This document shows, piece after piece, positions 7,782 through 17,000 of a DNA stretch of 64,000 bases; position 1 is the first letter of the stretch; every line of letters begins with the position of its first letter. The notes beneath the pieces were generated by a model, which was not told where the DNA came from, did not search any database, and was given only the letters and a program-made list of their open reading frames with translations. The DNA comes from Pelomonas sp. Root405 (GTDB lineage Bacteria; Pseudomonadota; Gammaproteobacteria; Burkholderiales; Burkholderiaceae_C): assembly GCF_001425165.1 (NCBI RefSeq), contig NZ_LMDU01000013.1:124001-188000 (forward strand), in the 5' to 3' direction. The position numbers and the translations under genes are program-made.

Positions 7782-8195
7782 CTAGTTCGGCGACTTCGGG
7801 ATATCGGTCGAACGCACAGTCAGCGACTTGATCTGGCCGCCGCCGCTCACGCTGCCGTCGACCTGTCCTTCACGCACACGACGCTCGCACAGCTCGCGGT
7901 CTTCGCCGCGCTGAGCCTGGCAACGCTTGAGCGCGTTGGCGGCCCACTGCTCGGCCCTGTCGTCGGCGGAGATCAGCTTGCCTTGGCGGGCCTGGGCGTA
8001 GGCCGCTCCGGCTTCGCGCAGGCAAACATCGCGGGGCTGACTGGTCTTGGCGGTCAGGCAGTCGGCCTTCTCGCGCTCGTACTGCAGCCGCAGCGGGTCG
8101 GCATTCTTCGCCGCGGGGCCGGCAGCCTGGGCGAGGCCACCGCAGGCCAGCAGGCTCGCAACCAGCCATCGGTTTGTCGTTAAACGTCTTGTCAT
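7782..8195 (-). CDS. Small secreted protein of unknown function
   Basis: 137 aa. An N-terminal signal peptide, MTRRLTTNRWLVASLLACGG ending near LAQA-AG, precedes a mature region rich in charged residues with four cysteines in a regular arrangement (EKADCLT, PRDVCLREA, ALKRCQAQR, DRELCERRV). That C-x13-C-x29-C-x11-C spacing suggests two disulphides in the periplasm. The ATG at 8195 is chosen for the AGGAGA ribosome binding site 6 nt upstream. It is the last gene of the cluster with the OmpA-like and DUF4398 lipoproteins, 37 nt after the former, and is followed by a clear terminator. I do not recognise a named family. Confidence 0.75.
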   Translation of the reverse strand: MTRRLTTNRWLVASLLACGGLAQAAGPAAKNADPLRLQYEREKADCLTAKTSQPRDVCLREAGAAYAQARQGKLISADDRAEQWAANALKRCQAQRGEDRELCERRVREGQVDGSVSGGGQIKSLTVRSTDIPKSPN

Positions 8196-8232
8196 CGCCG
8201 TCTCCTTGAGGATTGAAGCCACGGAATGCGGC

Positions 8233-9147
8233 TTAGCCACGCGAGCGAACCGGCTGGTTGTCGTTGGAGATATAGACCTCGACGCGACGATTCATGGCGC
8301 GGTCCGAGGTGCTCGAATTGCTGGCCACCGGGTATTGCTCGCCGTAGCCGCGCGTGGCGATGCGGGTCGGGTCCACGCCCCGGGCGCGCAGCGCGTCGGC
8401 CACCGCTTGCGAGCGCCGCTGCGACAGCGTCATGTTGGTTGCGTCGCTGCCGGTGCTGTCGGTGAAACCCTCGATCAGCACACGGCGGTCAGCGTGCTGG
8501 TTGAGGTAGTTGGCCAGCTTGCCGATGGCTTCCTGCGCCGCCGGCCTGATCTCGGCACGTCCCGTCTCGAACAGCACATCACCCAGCGTGACGAGCATGC
8601 CGCGATCCGTCTGCTTGGCTTGCAGGTCCGCCAGCTCGCGCTGGAGGGCGTCAGCCTGCGCCTGGGCTTGGGCAGCCGTCATCGTGGCCGCTGCGGCCTG
8701 CTGGCGCGCGGCGTTTGCATCGGCATTGGCGTTGGCCGCCTGGGCTTGCGCCGATGCCGCCTGGTTCTGGGCGCGACGGGCGCGTTCGGCGTTGGCGTCG
8801 GCGCGAGCACGCTCGCGGTCGGCCTCGGCAGACTTGATGGCTTCTTCATCCGTCTGCGCCTTGGCCAGGGCCATGGCGGTGCGCGCCTGGGTGGCGGCCA
8901 CATAGGCGGCTGAATCGATGTCGGCAGGCGCCTCGCGCTTGACGCTGAGTTCATCGGCAACGCGCAGGGAGTCGGCCGCCTTCTTCAATTCCAGCGGCGC
9001 GTACTTCGCGACTGCCGGGTCAGCCTCGGCGCTGCGCACGGTAGCGCGCGCCTGCTGCAGTTGCGGCGTGACGGTGGGCGTGCTCGCACAGCCTGCAAAC
9101 AGGGCGGCAGCTGCGGCCAGGGCGGTCAGGGTCTTGATGGTTCGCAT
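8233..9147 (-). CDS. OmpA-family lipoprotein with an N-terminal DUF4398 domain
   Basis: 304 aa. The ATG at 9147 follows an AAGAGG ribosome binding site and yields a lipoprotein signal, MRTIKTLTALAAAAALFAGC. The next 75 residues (ATVRSAEADPAVAKYAPLEL to ARTAMALAKA) fit DUF4398. A long Ala/Gln/Arg helix (about 95-175) is probably a coiled coil. The C-terminal OmpA-C domain has LGDVLFETGRAEI, VLIEGFTDSTGS, the LSQRRSQAVADAL helix and a final NRRVEVYIS; the Asp and Arg that bind diaminopimelate in peptidoglycan are in place. It is likely an outer-membrane-anchored wall linker. It lies 19 nt after a second DUF4398 lipoprotein gene. Confidence 0.88.
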   Translation of the reverse strand: MRTIKTLTALAAAAALFAGCASTPTVTPQLQQARATVRSAEADPAVAKYAPLELKKAADSLRVADELSVKREAPADIDSAAYVAATQARTAMALAKAQTDEEAIKSAEADRERARADANAERARRAQNQAASAQAQAANANADANAARQQAAAATMTAAQAQAQADALQRELADLQAKQTDRGMLVTLGDVLFETGRAEIRPAAQEAIGKLANYLNQHADRRVLIEGFTDSTGSDATNMTLSQRRSQAVADALRARGVDPTRIATRGYGEQYPVASNSSTSDRAMNRRVEVYISNDNQPVRSRG

Positions 9148-9166
9148 GGCAATCCTCTTATTCAAT

Positions 9167-9535
9167 TCAGGAACGGTTCAGCTGCGACTGCAGCTGCTGG
9201 ATGCTTTCGCGCACTTCGGACAGCGCGCGTCCAGAGCGAGCCGAGCGCGCGGTCGCCTGGGCCAGGGCCGCATCCGCGGCGGCCTGGTCGGCGAGCTGGC
9301 GCGCCAGCACGTAGTCCTTGCGGGCCATGGCCTGGTTGGCGCGCGCCAGCTTGTCGCGTGCTGCCGCCAGTTCAGTGGGGGCTTCCGCGGCGTTGCCCGT
9401 GGCCTGCTCGACGGAGGCATTGGCAACGGCCATTTGTTCCTTGGGGGCGTCGCCCGTGGTCGAGCATGCCGACAGAGCTGCAGCAGCAAATGCCGCCAAC
9501 AAAACAGCTCGGCCATTCATCGAATGGTGATTCAT
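9167..9535 (-). CDS. DUF4398-domain lipoprotein
   Basis: 122 aa. The start ATG at 9535 is preceded by AGGAG and gives MNHHSMNGRAVLLAAFAAAA with the lipobox LSAC. The mature part (VANASVEQATGNAAEAPTEL, then LARANQAMARKDYVLARQLA) is a helical repeat matching DUF4398 and echoes the same domain in the following OmpA-like lipoprotein, so the pair probably arose by duplication and addition of an OmpA domain. First gene of the three-gene envelope cluster. Its precise role is unknown. Confidence 0.82.
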   Translation of the reverse strand: MNHHSMNGRAVLLAAFAAAALSACSTTGDAPKEQMAVANASVEQATGNAAEAPTELAAARDKLARANQAMARKDYVLARQLADQAAADAALAQATARSARSGRALSEVRESIQQLQSQLNRS

Positions 9536-9711
9536 AGGAACTCCTGTAGTTTGAAATACCCAGCGTTCGCGCATCACGCCCCGCCGGGGTCGGGTTCTTT
9601 GAGGATGCCCATCCAGTATTCGCCCGCGATGGCGTGCCACCCGTCAGTGCTCGGCGGCAATGGGTGTGGGAGACGCCCTACAGCTGCGCGATGCAGCTGC
9701 GCGCAACCGTC

Positions 9712-12093
9712 TCAGCCGGTTGCCTGGCGGAAGGCCATCACGGCCTGGTTGCGCAGCGTTCGCAGCAACGAGAGTTCTTTCTCGCCCAGCTGCACGGCAC
9801 CGGCCTGGGGATGGTCGGCGTAGATCAGGCCCAGGGGCGAGCCCTTCAGTACCAGAGGCAGCAGCAGAAAGCTCTGCGCCTGCAATTCGCCACGGAACCA
9901 GCTCGGCAACCGAGTGGCGATGTTGGCGGCCCGCGCGTCCTGGATCAGCGTGTCGACACCCTTCAGGCAGACCGCGGCGAACAGATCCGGCGGTTGCGCG
10001 GTCAGGTCCACGCGCAACAGCGGCGCCAGGCGCTCGACATCGGCACCCACGCCCAGCCGGCCCGTCAGCGCCTGGCCGCGCGCATCACGCAGGCAGAAGA
10101 CGACGCGGCGGAAGCCCAGGGCGCGGTAGATGGTCTCCAGGATCATGCGCAGCACCGCGTTGAGCTGGAAGTTGTCGACCATGGCATCAGTGATGTCCTG
10201 CACCCCGGCGGCCAGCAACTGCGTGGCTTGGTCGGCGGGCGACGTCTTGCCCTTGTCGTGGGTGCGCTCCATCACTTGCGTGGGCGCGAGTTCATGGGCC
10301 GTCAGCGAGTCATGCACCGACGGCGTCAGCGGCGCCAGCAGGCGCTGGGCACGCGAGTCCTTGGGCAGGTGCAGCTCCAATGCCTCGGTCATCTGCGCGA
10401 GATGCTGGCGCGCGGTGTCGGCCGCCTGCTCGAACGCCTCGGCGCTCAGGCCCAGCGCGCGTGCATGGCGCTGCGCCATCGCGCGAAGCTTGGCATGGGC
10501 CTGCTCGGGCGGCGTGTTCAGGATCAGATCGGCCATGTCGTTGCTGGCGCGGGCCAGCCAGCGCTGGCGTTCGGTGCCCTCTTCCAGCAGCCGCTGCGGC
10601 GCCTCGCCGAGGGGACGGCGCATGGCGCGCTGCAGGCTGTCGGGCAAGCCCCATTGCTTGGCCACGCCCAGACCCAGGGCCTCGTAGCTCATGCCCAGCA
10701 CCTGGGCAGACGCGGCCGCCTCGCTGAGGGCGGCATGGCCATCCTCGGGCGGGCTGACGAGGCGGCGCACGGCGTCGGCCTCTTCCGGGAAATAGAACTC
10801 GGTCAACGAGCGGCCGAGGTGGTGGAACATCGCGCCCAGAAAGGCCTCCTCAGCCTCACGCGGGTTCGGGCAAAGCTCACGCGCCAGCGAGGCCGCCATC
10901 AGCGAACGCAGATAGTCTTCCCGCAGTCGCTTGGCATGGCCCTTGTTCTCCATGCGCTCCAGCAACACCAAACTCAGGGCCAGGTTGCGGATGCCGGCAA
11001 AGCCGATCAGCGCGACGGCCCGAGACACCGTGCTGATGCCACCGCCCCCGGCGTGCCGGTACTGCGCCGTGTTGACGAGGCGCAGCAGCTTTTGCGTCAG
11101 CGCCACGTCCTTGAGGATCTCGTTGGTCAGGCTGGCCAGGCTCTCGTTCTCGGACTGCGTCAGGCGCTGGATGCGGCCGATGGCATCCGACAGCGCCGGG
11201 AAGTCGCTCTTGTGGCGCATGCGGCGCAGCAGGAAGTCCAGCACCGGCGCCTCCTGGGCGTCGGCATCGGGCTCGGCCACGGGGCGCAGCCAGGCGGCCA
11301 ACGCGTCGCGCAGCAGCGCCGCGCTTGGCCAGCGCGCCGATGGCTCGCGCGCCAGGCCGCGCTGCACGATGGCGCGCAGCGCGTCGTCCACGCTGGCATC
11401 CAGGCCCGAGGGCAGCAGGAGGTCGGTGGTCTGCACGCGCTGGATGGCGCGCCAGGGGTCGGGGTCGTGGTTGAGGCGCTGCCCGCTCAGCATCTCGGCC
11501 AGCATGATGGCGGCGGCAAACACGTCCATCTGTGGATGCGGCGGTGCGCCACGCGCCGCCTCCGGCGAGATATAGCCCGGCGTACCGACGATGCGCGACG
11601 GCGCGTTCGCATTGGTCGACACCCGAGCGGCGATGCCGAAGTCCATCACGCGCGGCCGGCCGCGCGCATCGATCAGGATGTTGCTGGGCTTGAGGTCGCG
11701 GTGCACCAGGCCGGCCGCGTGGGCGGCGGTGAGGCCGTCCAGGATGCCCAGCATGAGGGTCACGGCTTCGGCCGCCGTCGGGCGCGGCCCGGCGCGCAGG
11801 CGCTGGGTCAGCGTGCCACCTGAGACGTACTCGAAGACCAGGTAGGAGCGACCGCCCTGGGCGTCGGCCTCGAAGACCGGCACGATGTTCGGATGGGTCA
11901 GGCGGCTGACGGCGCGGGCCTCATGCAGCCACTCGTCAACGCTGCCAGGCTCGGCCGCGGCCTTCAGCAGCTTGACGGCCACCTCCCGGTCCAGCAACGG
12001 GTCATGCGCGAGCCACACCGTCGCCTGCGCGCCCTCGCCCAGGCGCTGAATCAGGCGGAAGCGGCCGAGCTGGGGAGGCAGGTCGTCGATCAT
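9712..12093 (-). CDS. Serine/threonine protein kinase fused to HDOD and GAF domains
   Basis: 793 aa. Residues 11-270 form a complete Hanks-type kinase: P-loop LGEGAQATVW, catalytic Lys41 (VAVK), HRDLKPSN at 131-138, DFG at 151-153 and GTPGYISPE as the activation/P+1 segment. Residues about 295-490 are an HDOD domain (LTNEILKDVALTQKLLRLVN, TVSRAVALIGFAGIRNLALS, AMFHHLGRSLTEFYFPEEA). The C-terminal 170 residues (VDNFQLNAVLRMILETIYRA through SFLLLPLVLKGSPLGLIYAD) look like a GAF domain. No membrane segment, so cytoplasmic. It starts 9 nt after the stop of the pseudokinase-HDOD gene, so the two form an operon. Ligand and substrates are unknown. Confidence 0.9.
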   Translation of the reverse strand: MIDDLPPQLGRFRLIQRLGEGAQATVWLAHDPLLDREVAVKLLKAAAEPGSVDEWLHEARAVSRLTHPNIVPVFEADAQGGRSYLVFEYVSGGTLTQRLRAGPRPTAAEAVTLMLGILDGLTAAHAAGLVHRDLKPSNILIDARGRPRVMDFGIAARVSTNANAPSRIVGTPGYISPEAARGAPPHPQMDVFAAAIMLAEMLSGQRLNHDPDPWRAIQRVQTTDLLLPSGLDASVDDALRAIVQRGLAREPSARWPSAALLRDALAAWLRPVAEPDADAQEAPVLDFLLRRMRHKSDFPALSDAIGRIQRLTQSENESLASLTNEILKDVALTQKLLRLVNTAQYRHAGGGGISTVSRAVALIGFAGIRNLALSLVLLERMENKGHAKRLREDYLRSLMAASLARELCPNPREAEEAFLGAMFHHLGRSLTEFYFPEEADAVRRLVSPPEDGHAALSEAAASAQVLGMSYEALGLGVAKQWGLPDSLQRAMRRPLGEAPQRLLEEGTERQRWLARASNDMADLILNTPPEQAHAKLRAMAQRHARALGLSAEAFEQAADTARQHLAQMTEALELHLPKDSRAQRLLAPLTPSVHDSLTAHELAPTQVMERTHDKGKTSPADQATQLLAAGVQDITDAMVDNFQLNAVLRMILETIYRALGFRRVVFCLRDARGQALTGRLGVGADVERLAPLLRVDLTAQPPDLFAAVCLKGVDTLIQDARAANIATRLPSWFRGELQAQSFLLLPLVLKGSPLGLIYADHPQAGAVQLGEKELSLLRTLRNQAVMAFRQATG

Positions 12094-12102
12094 GGGCCGT
12101 GC

Positions 12103-13881
12103 TCAGGAACCGCCACGGGCGGACAGGCGTTCGCGCAGGGATGAAGCATTCGGTTCAGCCTCGTCAGTTGGCTTGGCCGGCGCTGTCGGCGGCTGTTTCG
12201 TGCCGGGGTTGAGCGCTTCCATGACCTCGCGCAGGCCGATGCCCAAAGCCTTGGCGTAACGCCGCGTCGCCGCTTCCAGCGCCGGGCGGCGGCGCGCTTC
12301 GGGCAGGCTGAGGGCATCGACCAGCTCGTTGGCAAAGCTGCAGGTCAGGCGGATGGCGTCCGCATCGCTGCGCGCCGGGTGCACGGCTGCGTCCAGCGGC
12401 TGGCGGCGGATCATCTGCTGCAATTCGTCGCCCAGGCCCCAGTGGCGGGCCACCGCAATGCCCAGCGCATCCAGGTCGCAGCCCAGCACGGCATAGGCGG
12501 CGGCCTGCTCGCTCATGGCCACAGGTTTGGGCTGCTCCTCGGTCGGCTCGGGCGGCACCATCAGCTGGCGGATTTGCTGGGCGTCATCGGGGAAGTGGTA
12601 CTGCAGCAGCAGGCGGCCGAGGTTCTGCATGACCGTGATCAGGTGCACCACCTCGCCGTCATATCCGGCCGGGCGCAGCGCCTGGGCGATCTGGGCGGCC
12701 TTGGCGACTCGCGCCATCAGCTGGCGCAGCATCTCGGCGGCCACGGCGGCCAGCGGCCCCGGCCACGGCTTGAGCGCATTGGCCGCCAGTTGCACGCCGT
12801 CCAGTCCCAGCATCTGGATGGCGCGCTGCATGTTGAGCACGGTCTCACCATGGTGGCCAGCCTGCTTGAGCGCGTTGTTGACGCGACGCACGAGTTCCAG
12901 GCTCAAGGCCATGTCCCTGAGCACGAACTCGGACAACGCGCTGGCATGCTGGGCCTCCAGGCCGGACCCACCGGTGAAGCGATGCAGACCGGTCAGCGTC
13001 GTGGGCAGGTGGCCGATGCGTTGCAGCTTGTCCAGCAGCAGCACGACCGGGCCGCCGTTGTCGTGGGCGGCCGCCTGGCGCCAGCCGTCCAGCGCGCGCC
13101 AGAAGCTGCGCGCCAGGTGGTAGCGCTGGCGCAGCTGGCGGTCGGTGGCGCGGTTGCAGATGGCGCGCAGCGGGTCGGGGATCGGGTGGGGCGTCTCCCA
13201 GCCCAGGCGCACCATCTCACGCCCCAGCGGCTGCATCTGCTGCACAACATGCTGCAGGTCGTTTTCCTCCAGCACCGGCTTGCCGCTGAGGATGCGGTTG
13301 AGCAGCAGGCCGACGCAGAGCACGTCTTCCTCGGCCGACTCGCGCACGGCGCGTCGCGTCACCGCGTTGAAGTCGACCGTGGCGGGGAAGACCTCCTGCG
13401 CAACCTCCAGGCCGGCGAGGCGCACCTTGTCGTTGGCGTCGATGACCACGCATGCCGTCTGGATGTCGCGATGGGCATGGCCAGCGTCATGGGCAAAGGC
13501 CAGGCCTTCGAGCAGCTGGGCGATCCAGCCAGCGGCGTCGATGGGCAGGGGCGCGCTCTGGCGCGCCAGGCGCTCATCCAGGGTCTCGCCCAGGGCCCGG
13601 TCATAGGCGACATAGGGCCAGCTCTCGACCTGATCGATCTCGAAGACCGGCGCGAGGTTGGGATGCTGCACGCGCCCGCCGGCCTGCGCCATGCGCAGCC
13701 AGTGCTCCAGCGCGGCCGCGCTGTTGGGCTTGTCGCGTGGCATGCAAAGCACCAGCTCCTGGCCATGCCGCGAATCGAAGACGCGCCACATCAGGCTGCG
13801 TGCGCTCTTGGACAACAGCGCACGCAACTCGAAGCGGCCAAAGCTTCTGAGCGGCGTCGCGGTGGGCTGGGATTCGGGCAC
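12103..13881 (-). CDS. Pseudokinase-HDOD protein
   Basis: 592 aa with the same kinase-HDOD layout as its neighbour but with the catalytic motifs eroded: the P-loop is LLSKSARSLMW with no glycines, the VAVK lysine position reads LVLCMP, HRDLKPSN became HRDIQTACVV (137-146), and DFG became AGL (about 156-158). The HDOD part (about 285-490) keeps LRDMALSLELVRRVNNALKQ, NMQRAIQMLGLDGVQ and MQNLGRLLLQYHFPDDA. The start is GTG at 13881 with no clear ribosome binding site; the frame stays open upstream to about 14043 without ATG, GTG or TTG. A regulatory partner of the active kinase downstream is a reasonable inference, not shown. Confidence 0.85.
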   Translation of the reverse strand: MPESQPTATPLRSFGRFELRALLSKSARSLMWRVFDSRHGQELVLCMPRDKPNSAAALEHWLRMAQAGGRVQHPNLAPVFEIDQVESWPYVAYDRALGETLDERLARQSAPLPIDAAGWIAQLLEGLAFAHDAGHAHRDIQTACVVIDANDKVRLAGLEVAQEVFPATVDFNAVTRRAVRESAEEDVLCVGLLLNRILSGKPVLEENDLQHVVQQMQPLGREMVRLGWETPHPIPDPLRAICNRATDRQLRQRYHLARSFWRALDGWRQAAAHDNGGPVVLLLDKLQRIGHLPTTLTGLHRFTGGSGLEAQHASALSEFVLRDMALSLELVRRVNNALKQAGHHGETVLNMQRAIQMLGLDGVQLAANALKPWPGPLAAVAAEMLRQLMARVAKAAQIAQALRPAGYDGEVVHLITVMQNLGRLLLQYHFPDDAQQIRQLMVPPEPTEEQPKPVAMSEQAAAYAVLGCDLDALGIAVARHWGLGDELQQMIRRQPLDAAVHPARSDADAIRLTCSFANELVDALSLPEARRRPALEAATRRYAKALGIGLREVMEALNPGTKQPPTAPAKPTDEAEPNASSLRERLSARGGS

Positions 13882-14043
13882 GGTGCGGGCGAAGTCGTGG
13901 CAGATACAGATGTAGCCCGCATTGGACCCCAGGCTTGCACCTGAAGAAGGGCAGTGCAGACCCTGAATTGCGATGGATTTCTGCGCCAGTCCAGGTCTTG
14001 CGTGCCTCCCAAGGCCAGTGGACCGGCGCCAGACCGTCTCGCT
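13882..14043. other. Spacer between hrpA and the pseudokinase gene
   Basis: 162 bp between two minus-strand genes. The minus-strand frame of the pseudokinase is open through nearly all of it but lacks a standard start codon. I see no strong hairpin with a T run and no convincing promoter pair, so it remains unclear whether the kinase operon has its own promoter here. Confidence 0.4.
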
Positions 14044-17000
14044 TCAGGACAGTTGGGACCAGACTTTGTCGAGTCGTTTCACGCTAACCGGCTGCGGCGT
14101 GCGCAACTCCTGTGCGAACAGGCTGACCCGCAATTCCTCCAACTGCCAGCGGAAATCATCGAGCCGAGCATCGCGCACGCCCTTGAGGTCGGCGAGCCGG
14201 CGTGTGTAACGCTGCTCAAGCGGCTTCACCTCGCCCATCAGCCTGGCGTCTCGGGCCGGGTCGGCGCGCAGCTTGTCCAGCCGGGTCGTGATGGCCTTGA
14301 GGTAGCGCGGCAGGTGCTGCAGCTGGGCCCAGGGCGTGTCCAGCGCAAAGCGTTTGGGCACCAGTCGCTGCAACTGGGCGGTGACGTCGTCGCCGACGTC
14401 CTTGGCGGGGCGCGAGTCCTTGAGCTTGCGCGCTGCATTGGCGAGCTCCTGCAGCACGGCATGGGCGGCCCGGGCGACCTCCTGGGCGATGAGGTTGAGC
14501 CGGCTGCGACCTTCCTCGATGCGCTTCTTGAAAGACATCGGGTCGGTCGGCAGCGGGTCGGCCAGGAAGGCGAGGTCCAGTGCCACACCGATGATCTGGT
14601 CGCGCAGCTCTTCGGCCGTGCCCAGTCCCATGTAAAGCACCGACATGCGCTGCAGGTCCGGAATGTTTTTCTCCAGGAACTTCAGCGGTTCCTTGAGCTG
14701 CAGCGCGATCAGACGGCGCAAGCCCGCGCGGTGCTTGGCGGCAGCGACCTCCGGCTCGTCGAAGACCTCGATCTCGACATGGGCGCCTTTGTCGATCAGC
14801 GCGGGGAAGCCGATCAGCGTCTGCCCGCCCTTGCGCACTTCCAGCAGCTCGGGCAGTTCGCCGAAAGTCCAGTCGGTGTACGCCTGGGCGGCGTCTCTCG
14901 CGGGTGCCGCGGGCTTGACGATCTCGGCACGGATGCCCTTGCCCGCCACCGGCGCCGCGGCAGGCTTGGCGGCTTCCGCGGCCGGCAGCTTCAGCGCCGC
15001 CAGCGCCTGGAAGGCCGACCGCGCCTGCCCGCCCAGCTCGGCCTTCAGCGCAGCGAGCTGCCTGCCCTGGCCGAGTTGACGGCCATGCTCGTCCACCACG
15101 CGGAAGTTCATGAACAGGTGCGGCGGCAGCTGCTCCAGCTTGAAGTCGTTGCGCTGCACCGCGAGCTGGGTGCGGTCTTTCACGGCCCTGAGCAGCGTGT
15201 CGACCAGGCCACCCTGGCAGAACGGCTGCAGTTCGACGAACTCGGCGACGAAGTCCGGCAGCGGCGTCAGGCGCGCGCGCGGCTTCTGGTGCAGGCTCTT
15301 CAGCAAGGCTGTGACCTTGGCGGCAAGCATGCCGGGCACCAGCCATTCGGCGCGCTCCTCGCTGACCTGGTTGAGCGCAAAGATGGGTACGGTCACCGTC
15401 AACCCGTCGCGCGCATCGCCAGGCTCGTGCAAATAGGTCGCCGCGCAGTCCACGCCGCCCAGGCGGATCACCTTGGGGAAGGCCTCGCTGGTGACGCCGG
15501 CCGCCTCGTGGCGCATCAGCTCGTCCTGGCTGAGCTGCAGCAGCTTGTCGTCGCTCTTGCTGGCCTCGCGCCACCACTTCAATAGCGTGGCGCCCGAGAA
15601 CACGTTCGCCGGCAGCTTGTCGTCGTAGAAGGCGTAGATCAGCTCATCGTCGACCAGCACGTCCTGGCGGCGCGACTTGTGCTCCAGCGCCTCGACCTTG
15701 GCGATCTGGCGCCGGTTGTGGCCCAGGAAGGGCAACTGGCGTACCAGCTCGTCGGGCAGGTCGTCATTGACCAGCCCCTCGCGAATGAAGATCTCGCGCG
15801 CGGCCCGTGGGTCGACGCGGCCGAAGTTCACGCGCTTGTTGCTGTAGAGCACGATGCCGTACAGCGTCGCCCGCTCCAGCGCCACGACCTCGGCAGCCTT
15901 CTTCTCCCAGTGCGGCTCCAGCAGCTGGGTTTTGATCAGGTGGCCGGCGATGGGCGGCAGCCATTGTGGCTCGATGTTGGCGATGCCGCGGCCGTACAGG
16001 CGCGAGGTGTCCACCAGCTCGGCTGCGACGATCCAGCGGCCGGGTTTCTTGCTCAAGTGGGCGCCGGGGTGGCGATAGAACTTGATGCCGCGCGCGCCGA
16101 GATACCAGTCTTCGTCATCGCTCTTCTGGCCGATGTTGCCGAGCAGACCGGCCAGCATGGACAGGTGCAGCTGTTCGTAGGTGGCGGGGCTCTGGTTCAG
16201 GCGCCAGCCATGTTCGGCGACGACGGTGAGCAGCTGAGAGTAGACATCGCGCCATTCGCGCACGCGGCGCGGGCTGATGAAGTTCTCGCGCAGCAGTTGC
16301 TCATGGCGGCGGTTCGACAGTTTGTGCTCCGCACCGCCGCCCTTGGAGTCTTCGAGCCACTTCCACAGCTTGAGGTAGCCGCTGAACTCGCTCTTCTCGT
16401 CGTCGAACTTCTTGTGCTTCTCATCTGCCGCCTGCGCGGCTTCCATCGGCCGGTCGCGCACATCCTGGCCGCTCAGCGCCGACGCGATCACCAGCACCTC
16501 GGACAGCGCTTCGCGGTTCTTCGCCTCCAGGATCATGCGACCCACGCGCGGGTCCAGCGGCAGGCGCGACAGCTCCTTGCCCAGCGGTGTCAGCTCGTTG
16601 TCGTCGTCGGTCGCGCCCAGTTCGGCCAGCAGCTGGTAGCCATCCGCAATCGCCTTGGGCCGCGGCGGCTCCAGGAAGGGGAAGCGCTCGACCTCGCCCA
16701 GGTGCAGGGACTTCATGCGCAGGATCACGCCGGCCAGCGATGAGCGCAGGATTTCCGGATCGGTGAACTTCGGCCGTTCGTTGAATTCCTTCTCGCTGTA
16801 GAGACGGATGCAGATGCCGTTGCTGACCCGCCCGCAGCGGCCGGCGCGTTGATTGGAGGCCGCCTGGCTGACCGGCTCGATCAGCAGTTGCTCGACCTTG
16901 TTGCGGTAGCTGTAGCGCTTGACCCGTGCGAGGCCAGGGTCGATGACGTAGCGAATGCCCGGCACGGTCAGCGAGGTCTCGGCCACGTTGGTGGCCAGGA

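Noticed and set aside
8640-8900. Repetitive DNA within the OmpA-like lipoprotein gene considered as a tandem repeat element.
   Set aside because: It reflects the Ala/Gln/Arg-rich coiled coil of the protein, without a fixed repeat unit at the DNA level.
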